64,000 nt of DNA from Halococcus salsus. GTDB taxonomy: Archaea > Halobacteriota > Halobacteria > Halobacteriales > Halococcaceae. Of the stretch, positions 1 to 8,802 are shown one piece after another. The notes beneath the pieces are model-generated. The model was not told the DNA's origin and ran no database searches. It was given only the letters and a program-made list of their open reading frames with translations. The stretch covers positions 14,916 to 78,915 of the forward strand of contig NZ_JAAAJC010000006.1 in NCBI RefSeq assembly GCF_009900715.1. Reading direction: 5' to 3'. Each line of letters opens with the position of its first letter. Position 1 is the first letter of the stretch. Made by a program: the position numbers and the translations under genes.

Positions 1-156
1 TCCTTGGCGGACTCACAAATAGCTATGATGGCGAGACGCTCGGATGACTTTGAAGCCGGAGATACCTCACGGAATCGAACTCTGACGCTGACTGCCGCCT
101 CAGCCGGTGGTTCGTCACCGGCTTTGGCAGCATGCACCCCTCTTATTGAGCACTGA
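1..156 (+). CDS. possible 3' end of an unidentified gene (partial)
   Basis: Frame 1 is open from the window edge to a TGA at 154-156, giving about 51 residues that are hydrophilic first and Ala/Ser/Gly-rich towards the end. I recognise no motif. Codon use is compatible with coding, but a stretch this short can be open by chance, so this is only a candidate C-terminus of a gene starting left of the window. Confidence 0.22.
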   Translation, partial: SLADSQIAMMARRSDDFEAGDTSRNRTLTLTAASAGGSSPALAACTPLIEH

Positions 157-531
157 ACTCCTCAGGCCACAAAGGTTTCGGCCGGAGTGGGCATCGTCGC
201 CTTCTTGAGCGCTTTTGTGGGAGTGCCGTGGAGTACGTTGTGGTATTCCGGTCTCATTGGGTTGCCGGGATCTGTCTCCGAATCGCTCGACCCATTGCGG
301 GTATTGATGCTGTTCTGGTTGTTCTGGCTCTGGCCATCAGTGAGCGTTCTCTTCGTCTCTTCCGGTGACGAGGGACCAATCGAGTTCGGCTGGCGCTTGG
401 AAAGTGCGGTATTCCCCGAGTCGCCTTTCGCTCATGATCCATCCGGTTGTGTTCGTTCGAGGTAGTGCGGACGCTCTCAACTATTTCGTTGATCCGTCAC
501 GTACCGCGGATCGACTTCTCACTCCGACACG
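157..531. other. intergenic stretch, no recognised gene
   Basis: A plus-strand frame at 187-465 (GTG start) encodes about 60 hydrophobic residues rich in Trp, Leu and Phe followed by an unrelated hydrophilic tail. It could be a relic of a membrane protein, but it has no ribosome-binding site, homology signal or consistent C-terminus. Nothing else is supported here. Confidence 0.3.
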
Positions 532-1077
532 TTACACCTCGTACGTCAAAACTGCAAAGACATCGTCATATCTTCGGACGTTGGTCAATTTCAGGGGCGG
601 TTCAGTGATCCTGCGCGGCAGGAGTGGCGCACCCGAACCGAGCGTGACGGGCGCGACGGTGAGAACGATCTCGTCAAGGAGACCACGATCGTGGAATTGG
701 CCGACGAGATCACCGCCTCCAACGAGCCAGACGTTCTTGCCGTCGGCGGCCTTTGCCATCTCTTCGTGAACAGGTGCAACATCCCCTTGTACGAAGCGAA
801 TGTCCACACCATCGACTATCGGTAATTCCCGAGTAGTAAATACCCACGCCGGAATCTCATACGGCCACTGTTCAGGGTCCTCCAGCAAGTTTTCGTGCTC
901 TATGATCCACTCGTAGGTCGTCGAACCCATGGCCAAAGCACCCACCTGGTCTACGAACTGGGGATAGTCGTCCTCCATACCCTCGATCTCACCGAACTGG
1001 AAGAGCCAGTCGAGTGAGTTCTCGTTATCGGCGAGATACCCGTCGATGCTCGTTGCTGTGTAGTACTGTGTCTTCAT
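532..1077 (-). CDS. RibD C-terminal/dihydrofolate reductase-like protein
   Basis: This 181-residue cytoplasmic protein belongs to the RibD C-terminal/DHFR-like superfamily, NAD(P)H-dependent reductases that often have no assigned substrate. The N-terminus has the family strand YYTATSIDGYLAD, the middle has MGSTTYEW (the substrate and cofactor region), and VWLVGGGDLVGQF near residue 115 matches the glycine-rich nucleotide-binding loop. The length is normal for the stand-alone family. I chose the ATG at 1077 because the family begins at that methionine; the open frame runs about 33 residues further upstream with atypical composition. It stands alone on its strand, and the neighbouring small zinc-finger genes read the other way. 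The substrate cannot be told, and a riboflavin-pathway role is not implied by context. Confidence 0.85.
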   Translation of the reverse strand: MKTQYYTATSIDGYLADNENSLDWLFQFGEIEGMEDDYPQFVDQVGALAMGSTTYEWIIEHENLLEDPEQWPYEIPAWVFTTRELPIVDGVDIRFVQGDVAPVHEEMAKAADGKNVWLVGGGDLVGQFHDRGLLDEIVLTVAPVTLGSGAPLLPRRITEPPLKLTNVRRYDDVFAVLTYEV

Positions 1078-1339
1078 CGGTTTCGTCGCCGATCGGGGAA
1101 GCGTTCTACCGGGATAAAGGTTGCAAACCACACACCCTGCATTGTTTTGCGACCGTCGCTCCCAGTACCCGATCACACATATCCGAGACAGTACGGCTTG
1201 GATTCATCGGTTACGACCCTATTCGGATCCACATCGTGCAAGGAGAAAGTCCCGTGATTTGACCGGATAAGCGTTCACAAGTGGTCCACAGTGATTCATC
1301 ATCGTTATACGTGGGTGACTGTCATCCACACCTGGTGCC

Positions 1340-1456
1340 ATGCCAGGGAACAACGGAGTCGGTCAAAGTACCGGGACAGAAACCTGTAGGAAATGTAAGA
1401 AAGGAATGGGGAGACCATTCATCGGAGGCGGGGTCTGCTACCACTGCCGTAGATAA
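1340..1456 (+). CDS. zinc-finger microprotein (38 aa)
   Basis: An ATG at 1340 opens a 38-codon frame ending at TAA 1454-1456. The product carries two CxxC knuckles, CRKC and CYHC, separated by a basic Gly-rich segment, which is the layout of a very small zinc ribbon. The lysine and arginine content around the knuckles is unusual for an acidic halophile proteome and suggests nucleic-acid contact. Haloarchaea are known to encode hundreds of such microproteins, most without a known function. The assignment rests on the paired CxxC motifs alone. Confidence 0.55.
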   Translation: MPGNNGVGQSTGTETCRKCKKGMGRPFIGGGVCYHCRR

Positions 1457-1602
1457 ACACCTCGAACCTCCCACTCCGATGCCCAACAACGCGGCGTGAA
1501 ACTGGGTACGAGCATTCTCAGATTTGGTGTAAGTCGATTACGACGTTCGGTCCAAGATCACGTACTATGTGAGCCACATGGGAGGTTGACAACCAATCCC
1601 CG

Positions 1603-1692
1603 ATGAAACGCCATCGTATGCCAATCACGATCTGCCCGGGGTGTGGCGCAGAGACAGGGTATCACGAACGGACCTGGCGGCGGCCAGAGTAA
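1603..1692 (+). CDS. possible single-knuckle zinc microprotein (29 aa)
   Basis: A 29-codon frame from ATG 1603 to TAA 1690-1692 encodes a basic N-terminus, one CPGC knuckle followed by GAETGYHER, and an Arg/Trp-rich end. A single CxxC with a nearby His could hold zinc only as a dimer or with another ligand. It resembles the first half of the two-knuckle zinc microproteins on either side, so it may be a truncated copy. The call is weak because of its length. Confidence 0.28.
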   Translation: MKRHRMPITICPGCGAETGYHERTWRRPE

Positions 1693-1968
1693 TACACCCT
1701 CCCTGTTCGGTGTGTAATCGTGTCATCTCTGTCTCGTAGATTCAGCGCTCTCACTCCGACTCAACCAGTCCATTTCTTGGCTCCGTTCCCAGTCGACTCG
1801 GATACTGCTCACCTGACGACCCCATCGCCCGATAGTGCTGAGTCCGACTACGGGTACCTCAAGAACTGCCTTTTTTCTCAAAACTATGGGTTAGAGAGGA
1901 GGTCGTGGGCGGGCAGCATCGAGTTCGCGTGCAGATCCCTCAAGCCCGTGGAGCAAAAGATCCCCTAT

Positions 1969-2103
1969 ATGGACGAAGACAACGAGAGACTCCAGACAGA
2001 GTTCGAGTGCGATGACTGCGGCGAGACCGTCGCTACCGAGGACAACAACCCACCGTTCAGCTGCCCTCACTGCGGTGGAGAACAGGGATTCACCGCTGTC
2101 TAG
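1969..2103 (+). CDS. zinc-ribbon microprotein (44 aa)
   Basis: The gene runs from ATG 1969 to TAG 2101-2103. The product starts with an acidic helix-like stretch and then has CDDC and CPHC knuckles 17 residues apart, ending shortly after a Gly-Gly turn, which is a compact zinc ribbon. The frame is open further upstream to 1720, but the conserved part begins at this ATG, which fits the size of haloarchaeal microproteins. It is the third such frame within 800 bases. Role unknown; small zinc proteins of this type have been linked to regulation and adaptation in haloarchaea. Confidence 0.6.
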   Translation: MDEDNERLQTEFECDDCGETVATEDNNPPFSCPHCGGEQGFTAV

Positions 2104-2494
2104 TAACGAGACCGCAGTCCAATGTTGGTAGGGCAGTGCGCTGAAATATCGAGGCAGGAGCTACGTGGGTGATGCCTGTAAGAACTGGGACATCCCCCAC
2201 CTCAAGTCGTATAATAAGCGCTCTGAGAGCATAAGCCTCGCGTTTGGACGACATGTCAGATCGACAATGAGGATGGGGTTCTCGATCGGCGGCACTAACT
2301 CGTCGTGTAGATCGTCGAGAGGTTGGATGCACCAGTCCGAAGTGATGCCACGGAGTGATGCATCCATATCTCTAAGGGTTCCCCGCGAGAGCACCGCGCA
2401 TAGAAGCTCGCCGAGCTACTGCTCGCAGGGGTAGACCTCTCAATAGAAGCGCTCGTTGGGCAGGTTGACGAAGCGTGATCGGGGCCAACCCGGA
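2104..2494. other. intergenic stretch, no recognised gene
   Basis: Both strands carry overlapping open frames of 70 to 90 codons here, but none shows a motif, a plausible start site or acidic composition. I see no hairpin or repeat that explains the stretch. Confidence 0.4.
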
Positions 2495-3703
2495 TTAGAG
2501 CGATTCGCAGGCTACGTCATCGTCGTCAGCGTCGAGACCCGACGGATCGCTGGGATCGCTATCGAGGACTTGCTGAGCGGCCTCCTGGGAGTCGAAGTCC
2601 GAACAGTCGTAGGGATCGCTCGCGTCGCCGCTCGGCGTCGGTGTTTCGACACCGCTACCACCATCGCTCTCGCCGTCGCCGGATCCGGATTCAGGCGTCG
2701 GTGTCGGGGTGGGAGTCGCGGTCTCCTCAACCTCGAAATCCCACACTCCAACGTCGTTCGAGCGGGCCTCCTCTTCGGTGCTATCGAAGTCCTCACGAAG
2801 CGAGAACGACGAGTCGTAGACCCGCGCATAGCCATCCTCGAGCAGCTGCTGGTTGAAATTGGAGTCACCCACGTAGATGTATGCGAGCAGGCGACCGAAG
2901 CTTCCGCGGCGATCGCTCTCGTCGTCGGTCACCACGCGCACGGTCTCACCCTCTAGTTGGTTGGTGGCGTACTCGCTGGCCTGCTGGCCCCAGTTGTAGA
3001 GGTGATCGCGTGCGGTCTGGGTGTTCGGGATGCCCTCGTATTCGTCGGGCGAGACATCGCCGAGTGAGGTCTCGGGGGTGTCGACACCGATGAATCGGAC
3101 GGTGTCGGTCTCGCCACCCGCGAACTCAACCTCGACGGTGTCGCCGTCGATCACGCGCGTCACTGTCGCCTGGCGAGCGTCACCCGAGATTCCATCCGGT
3201 ACTGAGGCCTCGGGCTCCGGAGTGGGTGTCGCCGTTGGTGTTGCGGTCGGAGTCGGCGTCGGGGTCGCGGTCGGTGTTGGTGTTGCAGTTGGTGTCGGCG
3301 TAGGGGTAGGTGTTGCAGTCGGTGTTGGGGTCGGAGTCGGTGTTGGGGTCGGAGTCGGTGTTGGGGTCGGAGTCGGTGTTGGCGTCGGCGTCGCAGTCGG
3401 TGTCGGGGTTGGAGTCGCGGTGTCGGTCACCGTCACAGTTGACGTTGAAGTCCGAGTCTGTGGCGGTGTTTGTGTACTCGTCGACGTTCGAGTCGCGCTT
3501 GAAGTCGCGGTCTGAGTAGGGGTTGCAGTTGCTCCGGTAGTCGTCGAGGCACTCATCGTAGTTTCGGTGTCCGGTACCTCTGTTCGCTCTCCGCTGGCTT
3601 CATCAGTGGGTACGGCGGTGCCTCCTGAACCCGGGTCGGTACCACTGCAGCCCGCGAATGCAAGAACGACGACGAAAACGATCGAGAGTAGCGTTCGGTT
3701 CAT
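2495..3703 (-). CDS. secreted thermonuclease-like lipoprotein with Thr-Pro linker and excalibur domain
   Basis: This 402-residue surface protein starts with a lipoprotein signal (hydrophobic residues 4-17, lipobox AFAGC, Cys19). Residues 50-165 are a low-complexity Thr/Pro/Ala linker that would hold the enzyme away from the membrane and may be O-glycosylated. Residues 175-325 are a staphylococcal-nuclease domain: VIDGDTV, then [10 protein letters not shown] with the metal-binding Asp and catalytic Arg/Glu, then GRLLAYIYV with the second active-site Arg. A second short TP linker leads to residues 364-402, an excalibur calcium-binding motif with Cys367 and Cys399 and an Asp-rich loop. It probably degrades extracellular nucleic acid with calcium. 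The start is at the signal peptide, with an AT-rich TATA-like stretch just upstream. Confidence 0.9.
   Translation of the reverse strand: MNRTLLSIVFVVVLAFAGCSGTDPGSGGTAVPTDEASGERTEVPDTETTMSASTTTGATATPTQTATSSATRTSTSTQTPPQTRTSTSTVTVTDTATPTPTPTATPTPTPTPTPTPTPTPTPTPTPTPTATPTPTPTPTATPTPTATPTPTPTATPTATPTPEPEASVPDGISGDARQATVTRVIDGDTVEVEFAGGETDTVRFIGVDTPETSLGDVSPDEYEGIPNTQTARDHLYNWGQQASEYATNQLEGETVRVVTDDESDRRGSFGRLLAYIYVGDSNFNQQLLEDGYARVYDSSFSLREDFDSTEEEARSNDVGVWDFEVEETATPTPTPTPESGSGDGESDGGSGVETPTPSGDASDPYDCSDFDSQEAAQQVLDSDPSDPSGLDADDDDVACESL
3211..3520. repeat. low-complexity GT-rich tract coding a Thr-Pro linker
   Basis: About 300 bases of near-repeated hexamers (GTCGGT/GTTGGC type on the plus strand) encode the alternating Thr-Pro linker of the thermonuclease on the minus strand. 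Such tracts can change length by slippage, so linker length may vary between strains. The long Val-Gly frame on the plus strand is an artefact of this composition. Confidence 0.85.
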
Positions 3704-4232
3704 CTGAATTAAAATAACGAAAGAGCCGAGAAAAAATGTTTGGGTGGCGTTAGCCGTCGATGGGGTTTGCGTTGGGGTGATCTCCTGAGGCGGGAGTCGG
3801 AGCGGCCACTTCGAAGCAGCTGGGCGAAGCGTGGGGTCGCTCTAGACCGCCGCCTGCCGGTGCAAGCCGGCCCGATTTGTTCATTGCTCCGATACTGTAC
3901 TTTGGTGCCTCGAGAACTATAGGCACCACTGAAGCACGGGAGAAGGCTCATCAGCATTTCCCAAAGTGAGGTGGTTTTCCCTATCTCCCACCTCGCCGCT
4001 TCAGGCATGACCGCGTCATCTCAAAGGGGATACCAGGATATCCCTTTACACCTCGATTTGTTGGCTGACAAGCTTGTATAGCTGAGTTCAGCAGCTCCAC
4101 CCTCATGGCCGGGTCGTCTACCTGGTGAGCGGGTATTGCCAGCGACAATCTGCGTTCGCGAGCGATGGTTCGACGGCAGAATTGATGACTCCGTATTGAT
4201 TGTGAAGAGTTGGTCTGCAAAGACTTTGCTAA
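3704..4232. other. intergenic stretch with possible decayed coding sequence
   Basis: No intact gene is visible. The first 40 bases hold an AT-rich probable promoter for the minus-strand thermonuclease. Around 4150-4230 one plus-strand frame reads VRERWFDGRIDDSV and continues sensibly for about 20 residues before running out of frame, which looks like a fragment of a decayed gene. I cannot name it. Confidence 0.3.
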
Positions 4233-5408
4233 TTAGGTGTATTCGTGTACACTGCCGGTCTTGTTCTCGAGGATGAAATCCCAATCGTAGTCGACTCCCA
4301 GTCCGGGCCCGTTTGGAACACTAACGCAGCCTTCACCAGTAATGCTATCGAGTTCATCGGCGTAGTCGCCGAGATAGACTGGTGGCGTCGAGTTGGAGCA
4401 GTCGGGGTGAACCAACGCGAGCTCGTAAAAATTGGTGTTTCGAGTCGCGGCGATGCAATGGCGCTGTGCAGGGCCAGGGGCGTGGAACTCCGTATCGAGT
4501 CCAAACCCCTCAGCCATTCGTACGACTTTCATCGCACCTGTGATTCCGCCATCGTACACCGGGTCGACTCGGACGAGGTCAGTGCCTTCATTTGCGACGA
4601 AGTCCGTCTTTGGCTCTAAGCCACGGATGTGTTCGGTTTGGAGGAGAGGTGTATCGAGCATCTGCCGTAGTTTTCGATGGGAATGCTGGCTGATGCCAGT
4701 ATCTCTGTAGGGGTCCTCGTACCAGAAGAAGTTCTGTTCGTCACATGCTCTCCCGACCCGGAGTGCGTCCATGAAGGTCTCGTACTCACACGCAGGGTCG
4801 ATCATCAACGCCATTCGATCGCCAACACGTTCACCAACGGCAGTCACTAATTCGATTTCACGGTTGATATCACGGGCAGCGTCGCTTCCACTCCATGGAT
4901 GGATTTTGAACCCGGAGTACCCCATTTCGTAGCACTCTTCGGCAAAATCGGCGAAGGCATCGGGCGAGTCGAGCCCTCCCGCGTCGTCGGCGCTATAGGT
5001 TGAAGCATACGCTGGGATTTCCGTCCGGTACGTTCCGAGTAACTCGTGGATCGGAGTTTCATCCCGTTTGCCTGCGAGATCCCACAAGGCGATATCCAAT
5101 GGTCCAATCCCCATCCCATCGAACTTTCGAAGAGCACGTTTGAGCTCACTCCAGTGTTTCTCGCGCTCGAGGGGGTTCTTGCCGATCAAATAGTCCGCAA
5201 TCATGTTGACCTGGGCTGCCCCCGGTGACGTCCCGCCAACGAACTCACCGGTTACGTCCCCATCGGTCTCGACCTGAAGCGCGAAACTCTTCCGTTCAAG
5301 CTCGTTACCCGGGTCATATCGGAGGTTGAACCCATATTCATCCGTCCCGACGTCCGGAACGGTGTAGGCGAATTCCGTACTAACTATTCGCGTTATCTCT
5401 AATCCCAT
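4233..5408 (-). CDS. mandelate racemase/muconate lactonizing-type enolase superfamily enzyme
   Basis: The 391-residue protein is an enolase-superfamily enzyme, which abstracts a proton next to a carboxylate using a TIM-barrel and a divalent metal, usually in acid-sugar dehydration or racemisation. Visible active-site parts are Lys168-Ile-His170 on the second strand, metal ligands Asp204, Glu231 and Glu259, and the Asp282...His309 dyad typical of the mandelate racemase subgroup. KxH instead of KxK hints at a narrowed stereospecificity. I chose ATG 5408 because the capping domain begins there; the frame stays open 56 residues upstream with unlike composition. Neighbours give no pathway. A sugar-acid dehydratase is the most likely class, but the substrate cannot be assigned. 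Confidence 0.85.
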   Translation of the reverse strand: MGLEITRIVSTEFAYTVPDVGTDEYGFNLRYDPGNELERKSFALQVETDGDVTGEFVGGTSPGAAQVNMIADYLIGKNPLEREKHWSELKRALRKFDGMGIGPLDIALWDLAGKRDETPIHELLGTYRTEIPAYASTYSADDAGGLDSPDAFADFAEECYEMGYSGFKIHPWSGSDAARDINREIELVTAVGERVGDRMALMIDPACEYETFMDALRVGRACDEQNFFWYEDPYRDTGISQHSHRKLRQMLDTPLLQTEHIRGLEPKTDFVANEGTDLVRVDPVYDGGITGAMKVVRMAEGFGLDTEFHAPGPAQRHCIAATRNTNFYELALVHPDCSNSTPPVYLGDYADELDSITGEGCVSVPNGPGLGVDYDWDFILENKTGSVHEYT

Positions 5409-5813
5409 CCCCGGGACCAACAGAGAGTCGCCGGATAGGTTTTGCGGCGGGCGATTTTTGAGGCAGGCATAGCTGTCGGCTGAAAGTGCCTTTCCTTCAA
5501 GAGATGCCTCTTCTCCTCCCAATTCAGAACTCACACTTAGATAGGATGTAGCTGAGAGAACCGAGTGAAAAATCAAATATCCAAAAGATCACCAACCGGT
5601 ACTGTATCAGCAATAGATAGCTCCGAACGATGGGCGGTGAGATTCCAGGTGTATCTATTTCTCTCTATGGTTCTGCTCGGATGTTCTCTGAGAAATCGTC
5701 TGGAGGTGAAGAGACCTAGCTGATGAACCTGCTATCGCTTTGGGGCCTCCACATATTGGTTGACCCTAGCTCGAGTGATGACTCAATTCGGCTCTTGACC
5801 CGTATACACGCAG

Positions 5814-5972
5814 TTACTGTCGCCGGTTGCTCTTCGCTTCGCGGATGTCGCCACCGTCGCGTAACATGTCGGGACAGTCAGGACATACTCGGACGGTATT
5901 AAATCCAGTCGGAGCGAATACACGAACATACTGCTGAGTCACGAACGCGCCACAATTGTCGCATTTTGGCAT
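5814..5972 (-). CDS. DUF7563-type zinc-finger microprotein (52 aa)
   Basis: A 52-codon frame begins with MPKCDNCGAFVTQQYVRVF and has a second knuckle CPDC after residue 30, followed by a basic tail. The N-terminal CxxCGAFVT and YVRVF pattern is a recurrent haloarchaeal family (DUF7563, small zinc-finger protein). The start is fixed by the family N-terminus at 5972. It lies alone between the enolase-superfamily gene and the E2 gene, next to a solo TnpB-type end, and its function is unknown. Confidence 0.75.
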   Translation of the reverse strand: MPKCDNCGAFVTQQYVRVFAPTGFNTVRVCPDCPDMLRDGGDIREAKSNRRQ

Positions 5973-6005
5973 AGCTTCATGCTTTGCTTCTTTTACCTAA
6001 ATTCA

Positions 6006-6066
6006 GGCGCTAAGGCCCCTCCCTCAAGCGCGAGCCGCAAGGCAAGCGGTAGGGCGGAGAGGATGT
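6006..6066. mobile_element. solo left end of an IS200/IS605-type (TnpB) element
   Basis: The stretch begins GGCGCTAA and continues with CCCCTCCCTCAAG, an inner GC hairpin and a closing AGGGCGGAGAGG, forming an imperfect stem-loop. The same order (GGCGCTAA, CCCCTTCCTCA, inner hairpin, GGGAGGGG) forms the left end of the complete element at 33204. No transposase or TnpB gene follows, so this is probably a relic or a non-autonomous end. It lies about 70 bases before the E2 gene. Confidence 0.5.
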
Positions 6067-6138
6067 CACCCGACTAACATCCAATGATATAGTTTGATTG
6101 TAATGAATGTTTAGTATCTTGGATGCACATAGAGTGTC

Positions 6139-7689
6139 ATGGGATACGTTGTCAAGATGCCGAAGCTGGGTTTGGAGATGGACCAAGGGACGATTCTCGA
6201 CTGGTACTTCGATGAGGGGGATCCGATCGAAGAGGACGAACCGGTCGCCGAGATCGAATCTGAGAAGAGTGTTGCTGATGTCGATGCCCGTGAGGGAGGT
6301 ATTCTCCGGATGATCGAGGTCGAAGAGGGTGCAACCGTTTCTCCAGGTACTCCTATCGCTATCATCGCAGGTGAAGATGAGGATATCGCCGACCTCGAGG
6401 CCGAATTCGAAAGAGAGGGGTCTTCAGAGTCTGCAGAGCCCGAAGCTGACGAAAGTGATACTACCGAACAATCAACGGCCTCAGACGATGGACAAGCGGC
6501 GAGTATAGATGATGGAGAGCAGGACGTAAGGGCCTCACCGAGGGCGGAGCGGCGTGCTGAGGAGCTCGGTGTGGACCTCGCTGCTGTGAATGGTTCAGGG
6601 CCGCAAGGGGCAATCACTGCTGATGACGTCGAAAGCACCGATGATGAACAGAGTGCAGACCAAGTGAGGGCTTCACCTCGGGCAAAGCAGCGTGCCGACG
6701 ACCTCGGTGTCGACCTTAGTGAGGTAGATGGTTCGGGACCGCAGGGAGCGATCACAGCCGACGACGTTGAGGCTGTGAGTGAATCGGAACCAGCAGCCGG
6801 CCGTACTTTCGCTGCACCGCGTGTTCGTCAGCTCGCACGGGAGCATGGGATCGACATCGAGACTCTCGATGGGTCTGGCACGAACGGACGAATTACTGAA
6901 TCTGATGTACAGCTAGCGGCTGACGAGAGCGGCACCAGTCCATCCAGAGATGAAGCATCCAAACCCTCGGCTGAAGCTCAGGCCGGACCCGCGGAACGTA
7001 CTCTTCGGGAGGAGAAGGCGTTTGATGGCATGCGCCGAACGATTGCTGGCCGACTCAGCCAGAGCTATCAGAATGCGGTCCACGTCACCGAACACCGGGA
7101 GGTGGAGGTCGAAGCCTTCCTCGATGCTGTAGAGGCGGCTGAAGACGCGTTCGATACAGAGATTTCGATGCCCGACCTCCTCTTGCTCGCTCTCTCTGCC
7201 AGCCTCTCCGAACATCCTGGATTCAACGCGACTTTCGAGGACGATATGCATCGTCTCTACGAAGAGCACAACATCTCAGTCGCGGTTGACGTCGAAGCAG
7301 GCCTAATCACGCCGGTCGTCCCCGGTGTGAACAACAAAACCGTCGATGAGATCGCGATTCAGCGCCGAGAACTGACGGAGAAAGCACTCTCTGGTGAGTA
7401 CACGATGGACGACCTTCAAGGCGGAACGTTCACCGTGACGAACCTTGGGGTGTTGGGCGTCGAATCGTTCGATCCGATAATCAACCCACCCCAAGTCGCG
7501 ATCCTCGGTGTCAACGCGATACAACAGCGTCCAGTTCCTGATGGAGACGAAGTTGCGTTCAGAAAGCATCTGCCACTCGATCTCTCTTTCGACCACCGAG
7601 TCGTTGATGGGGCAGACGCAGCACGCTTTCTTGAGACACTCACGAACTACATCGAGAATCCGATGGCGTTGCTCTTCAAATCGGTATAG
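6139..7689 (+). CDS. 2-oxoacid dehydrogenase E2 (dihydrolipoamide acyltransferase) with three subunit-binding domains
   Basis: The 516-residue E2 carries acyl groups from E1 to CoA and forms the core of a 2-oxoacid or acetoin dehydrogenase complex. Residues 1-78 are a lipoyl domain with lipoyl-lysine Lys43 in ESEKSVADV. Residues about 130-166, 177-212 and 223-258 are three consecutive peripheral subunit-binding domains (motifs ASPRAERRA, ASPRAKQRA and APRVRQLA, each followed by GSGpxG and an ITxxDV end), where most E2s have one. Residues 285-516 are the acyltransferase domain, with catalytic His487 in DHRVVDG. The ATG directly precedes the lipoyl fold. The gene converges with the AcoX-E1 genes. 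The spare binding domains, the first two nearly identical, suggest an internal duplication. Confidence 0.92.
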   Translation: MGYVVKMPKLGLEMDQGTILDWYFDEGDPIEEDEPVAEIESEKSVADVDAREGGILRMIEVEEGATVSPGTPIAIIAGEDEDIADLEAEFEREGSSESAEPEADESDTTEQSTASDDGQAASIDDGEQDVRASPRAERRAEELGVDLAAVNGSGPQGAITADDVESTDDEQSADQVRASPRAKQRADDLGVDLSEVDGSGPQGAITADDVEAVSESEPAAGRTFAAPRVRQLAREHGIDIETLDGSGTNGRITESDVQLAADESGTSPSRDEASKPSAEAQAGPAERTLREEKAFDGMRRTIAGRLSQSYQNAVHVTEHREVEVEAFLDAVEAAEDAFDTEISMPDLLLLALSASLSEHPGFNATFEDDMHRLYEEHNISVAVDVEAGLITPVVPGVNNKTVDEIAIQRRELTEKALSGEYTMDDLQGGTFTVTNLGVLGVESFDPIINPPQVAILGVNAIQQRPVPDGDEVAFRKHLPLDLSFDHRVVDGADAARFLETLTNYIENPMALLFKSV

Positions 7690-7785
7690 TTCGGAGGCTC
7701 CATTAGGGGCGTCCTTTTCAGTTCCTTGACACCAATAGCGAACTCAGCTCCAATAGAGTCTGGAGCGGGACGCCGAACGCCGGAT

Positions 7786-8790
7786 TTACCGATTCCCAAA
7801 TGAGTTCGGGGCTAAAACCTCGTTTTCCGCTGCACGGTCGAGCACTGCTTCGTACGAGATGAGTCGTGGACCATCGGGCACCGGGTAAAACTCGACAGTT
7901 TCGTTGGTGACCTCGAGTTCACGTTCGCCGTCGGCACCGATTACGGCATCATCCACCTCGACAGTCATTGAGCTCCCATCAGAGATGCGCTGAAACTCCG
8001 CAACACCGAATTCGGTTGCGATACCAGGTGCGACGATCGCTCTCGCTGTACGGTCACACATCTCGACATCAGCAAGACGGAGCCCGATCGAATCAGGTTC
8101 GTCCGGGGCGAGCGAACCGAAAGCCCCTGCAACACCACTCAAACCGATAGCCGATGGATTCGCTCGGGAAACGATTCCGCCGAGTAGCTCATCCGGATCG
8201 AGTAACGCCCGCGTTCCAACGAACGAGCGATCGGAGAGTTCGACCGCTGCGAGTCCAGTCACCGAATCATCCGATTCGGTACGTGCTTCAACCATCTGAT
8301 GGCAATAGGTGACCGATTCTTTGTCGACAGCATCGGTCGCAACGAGTGCTGCTGCGGCTCCAGCCACGGTTCCGTCGATAGCGGATGGAACGACATTGTT
8401 CGTGCCAGTGGATACCGAAAGGAGTGGAAGATCATCACACCCAAGCGCTGCATCACCAGTCGTCCCGTCACCTCCGAGGACGATGAGTGCATCCGCATGT
8501 GCCTGAAAACGCTCGGCAGCTCTGCGGGTATCTGCCGCTCTTCCAGTGGGAGACATGTCGAGTAGATCTGCAGAAACGTTCTCTGGTGCGTTCTCGATAA
8601 CGCTCGCTGCGATTCCTGATTTGTCGGGCATTAGTGTTACTTCTGGTGGATCCGAGACGACGGTGAGTCCCGCAAGAACACACTCTGCAACACGGCGCTT
8701 CGCGTGATTGTCAACGACGGTCGCTCCGCCGGTTAGCCGACGGATGTCGCGACCCGCAGCAGGATTGACGATAACTCCAAGATGAGACAC
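7786..8790 (-). CDS. AcoX-like ATP-NAD kinase family protein
   Basis: The 334-residue protein starts with GVIVNPAAGRD and has GGDGTTGDAA at residues 106-115, the nucleotide-binding signature of the NAD kinase/diacylglycerol kinase fold. Members of this type (AcoX) sit in acetoin dehydrogenase operons, and their reaction is not settled. Here it is the last gene of the minus-strand set E1-alpha, E1-beta, AcoX, 12 bases after the E1-beta stop, so it is probably cotranscribed with the dehydrogenase. This context is the main reason to favour acetoin, or another small keto compound, over pyruvate or branched-chain acids as substrate of the complex. The true cellular NAD kinase is normally shorter and encoded elsewhere. 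Confidence 0.8.
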   Translation of the reverse strand: MSHLGVIVNPAAGRDIRRLTGGATVVDNHAKRRVAECVLAGLTVVSDPPEVTLMPDKSGIAASVIENAPENVSADLLDMSPTGRAADTRRAAERFQAHADALIVLGGDGTTGDAALGCDDLPLLSVSTGTNNVVPSAIDGTVAGAAAALVATDAVDKESVTYCHQMVEARTESDDSVTGLAAVELSDRSFVGTRALLDPDELLGGIVSRANPSAIGLSGVAGAFGSLAPDEPDSIGLRLADVEMCDRTARAIVAPGIATEFGVAEFQRISDGSSMTVEVDDAVIGADGERELEVTNETVEFYPVPDGPRLISYEAVLDRAAENEVLAPNSFGNR

Positions 8791-8802
8791 GAATCGCTAG
8801 CC

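Noticed and set aside
187-465. A hydrophobic 92-codon frame with GTG start
   Set aside because: No start signal, no family and an unrelated C-terminal tail; it may be a relic or chance.
3021-3515. A long Val-Gly frame on the plus strand over the thermonuclease linker
   Set aside because: It is the antisense of a Thr-Pro repeat and has no plausible protein character.
3840-3900. A GC-rich hairpin resembling part of a tRNA
   Set aside because: It has no T-loop or acceptor pairing, and no tRNA-like sequence was found elsewhere in the window.
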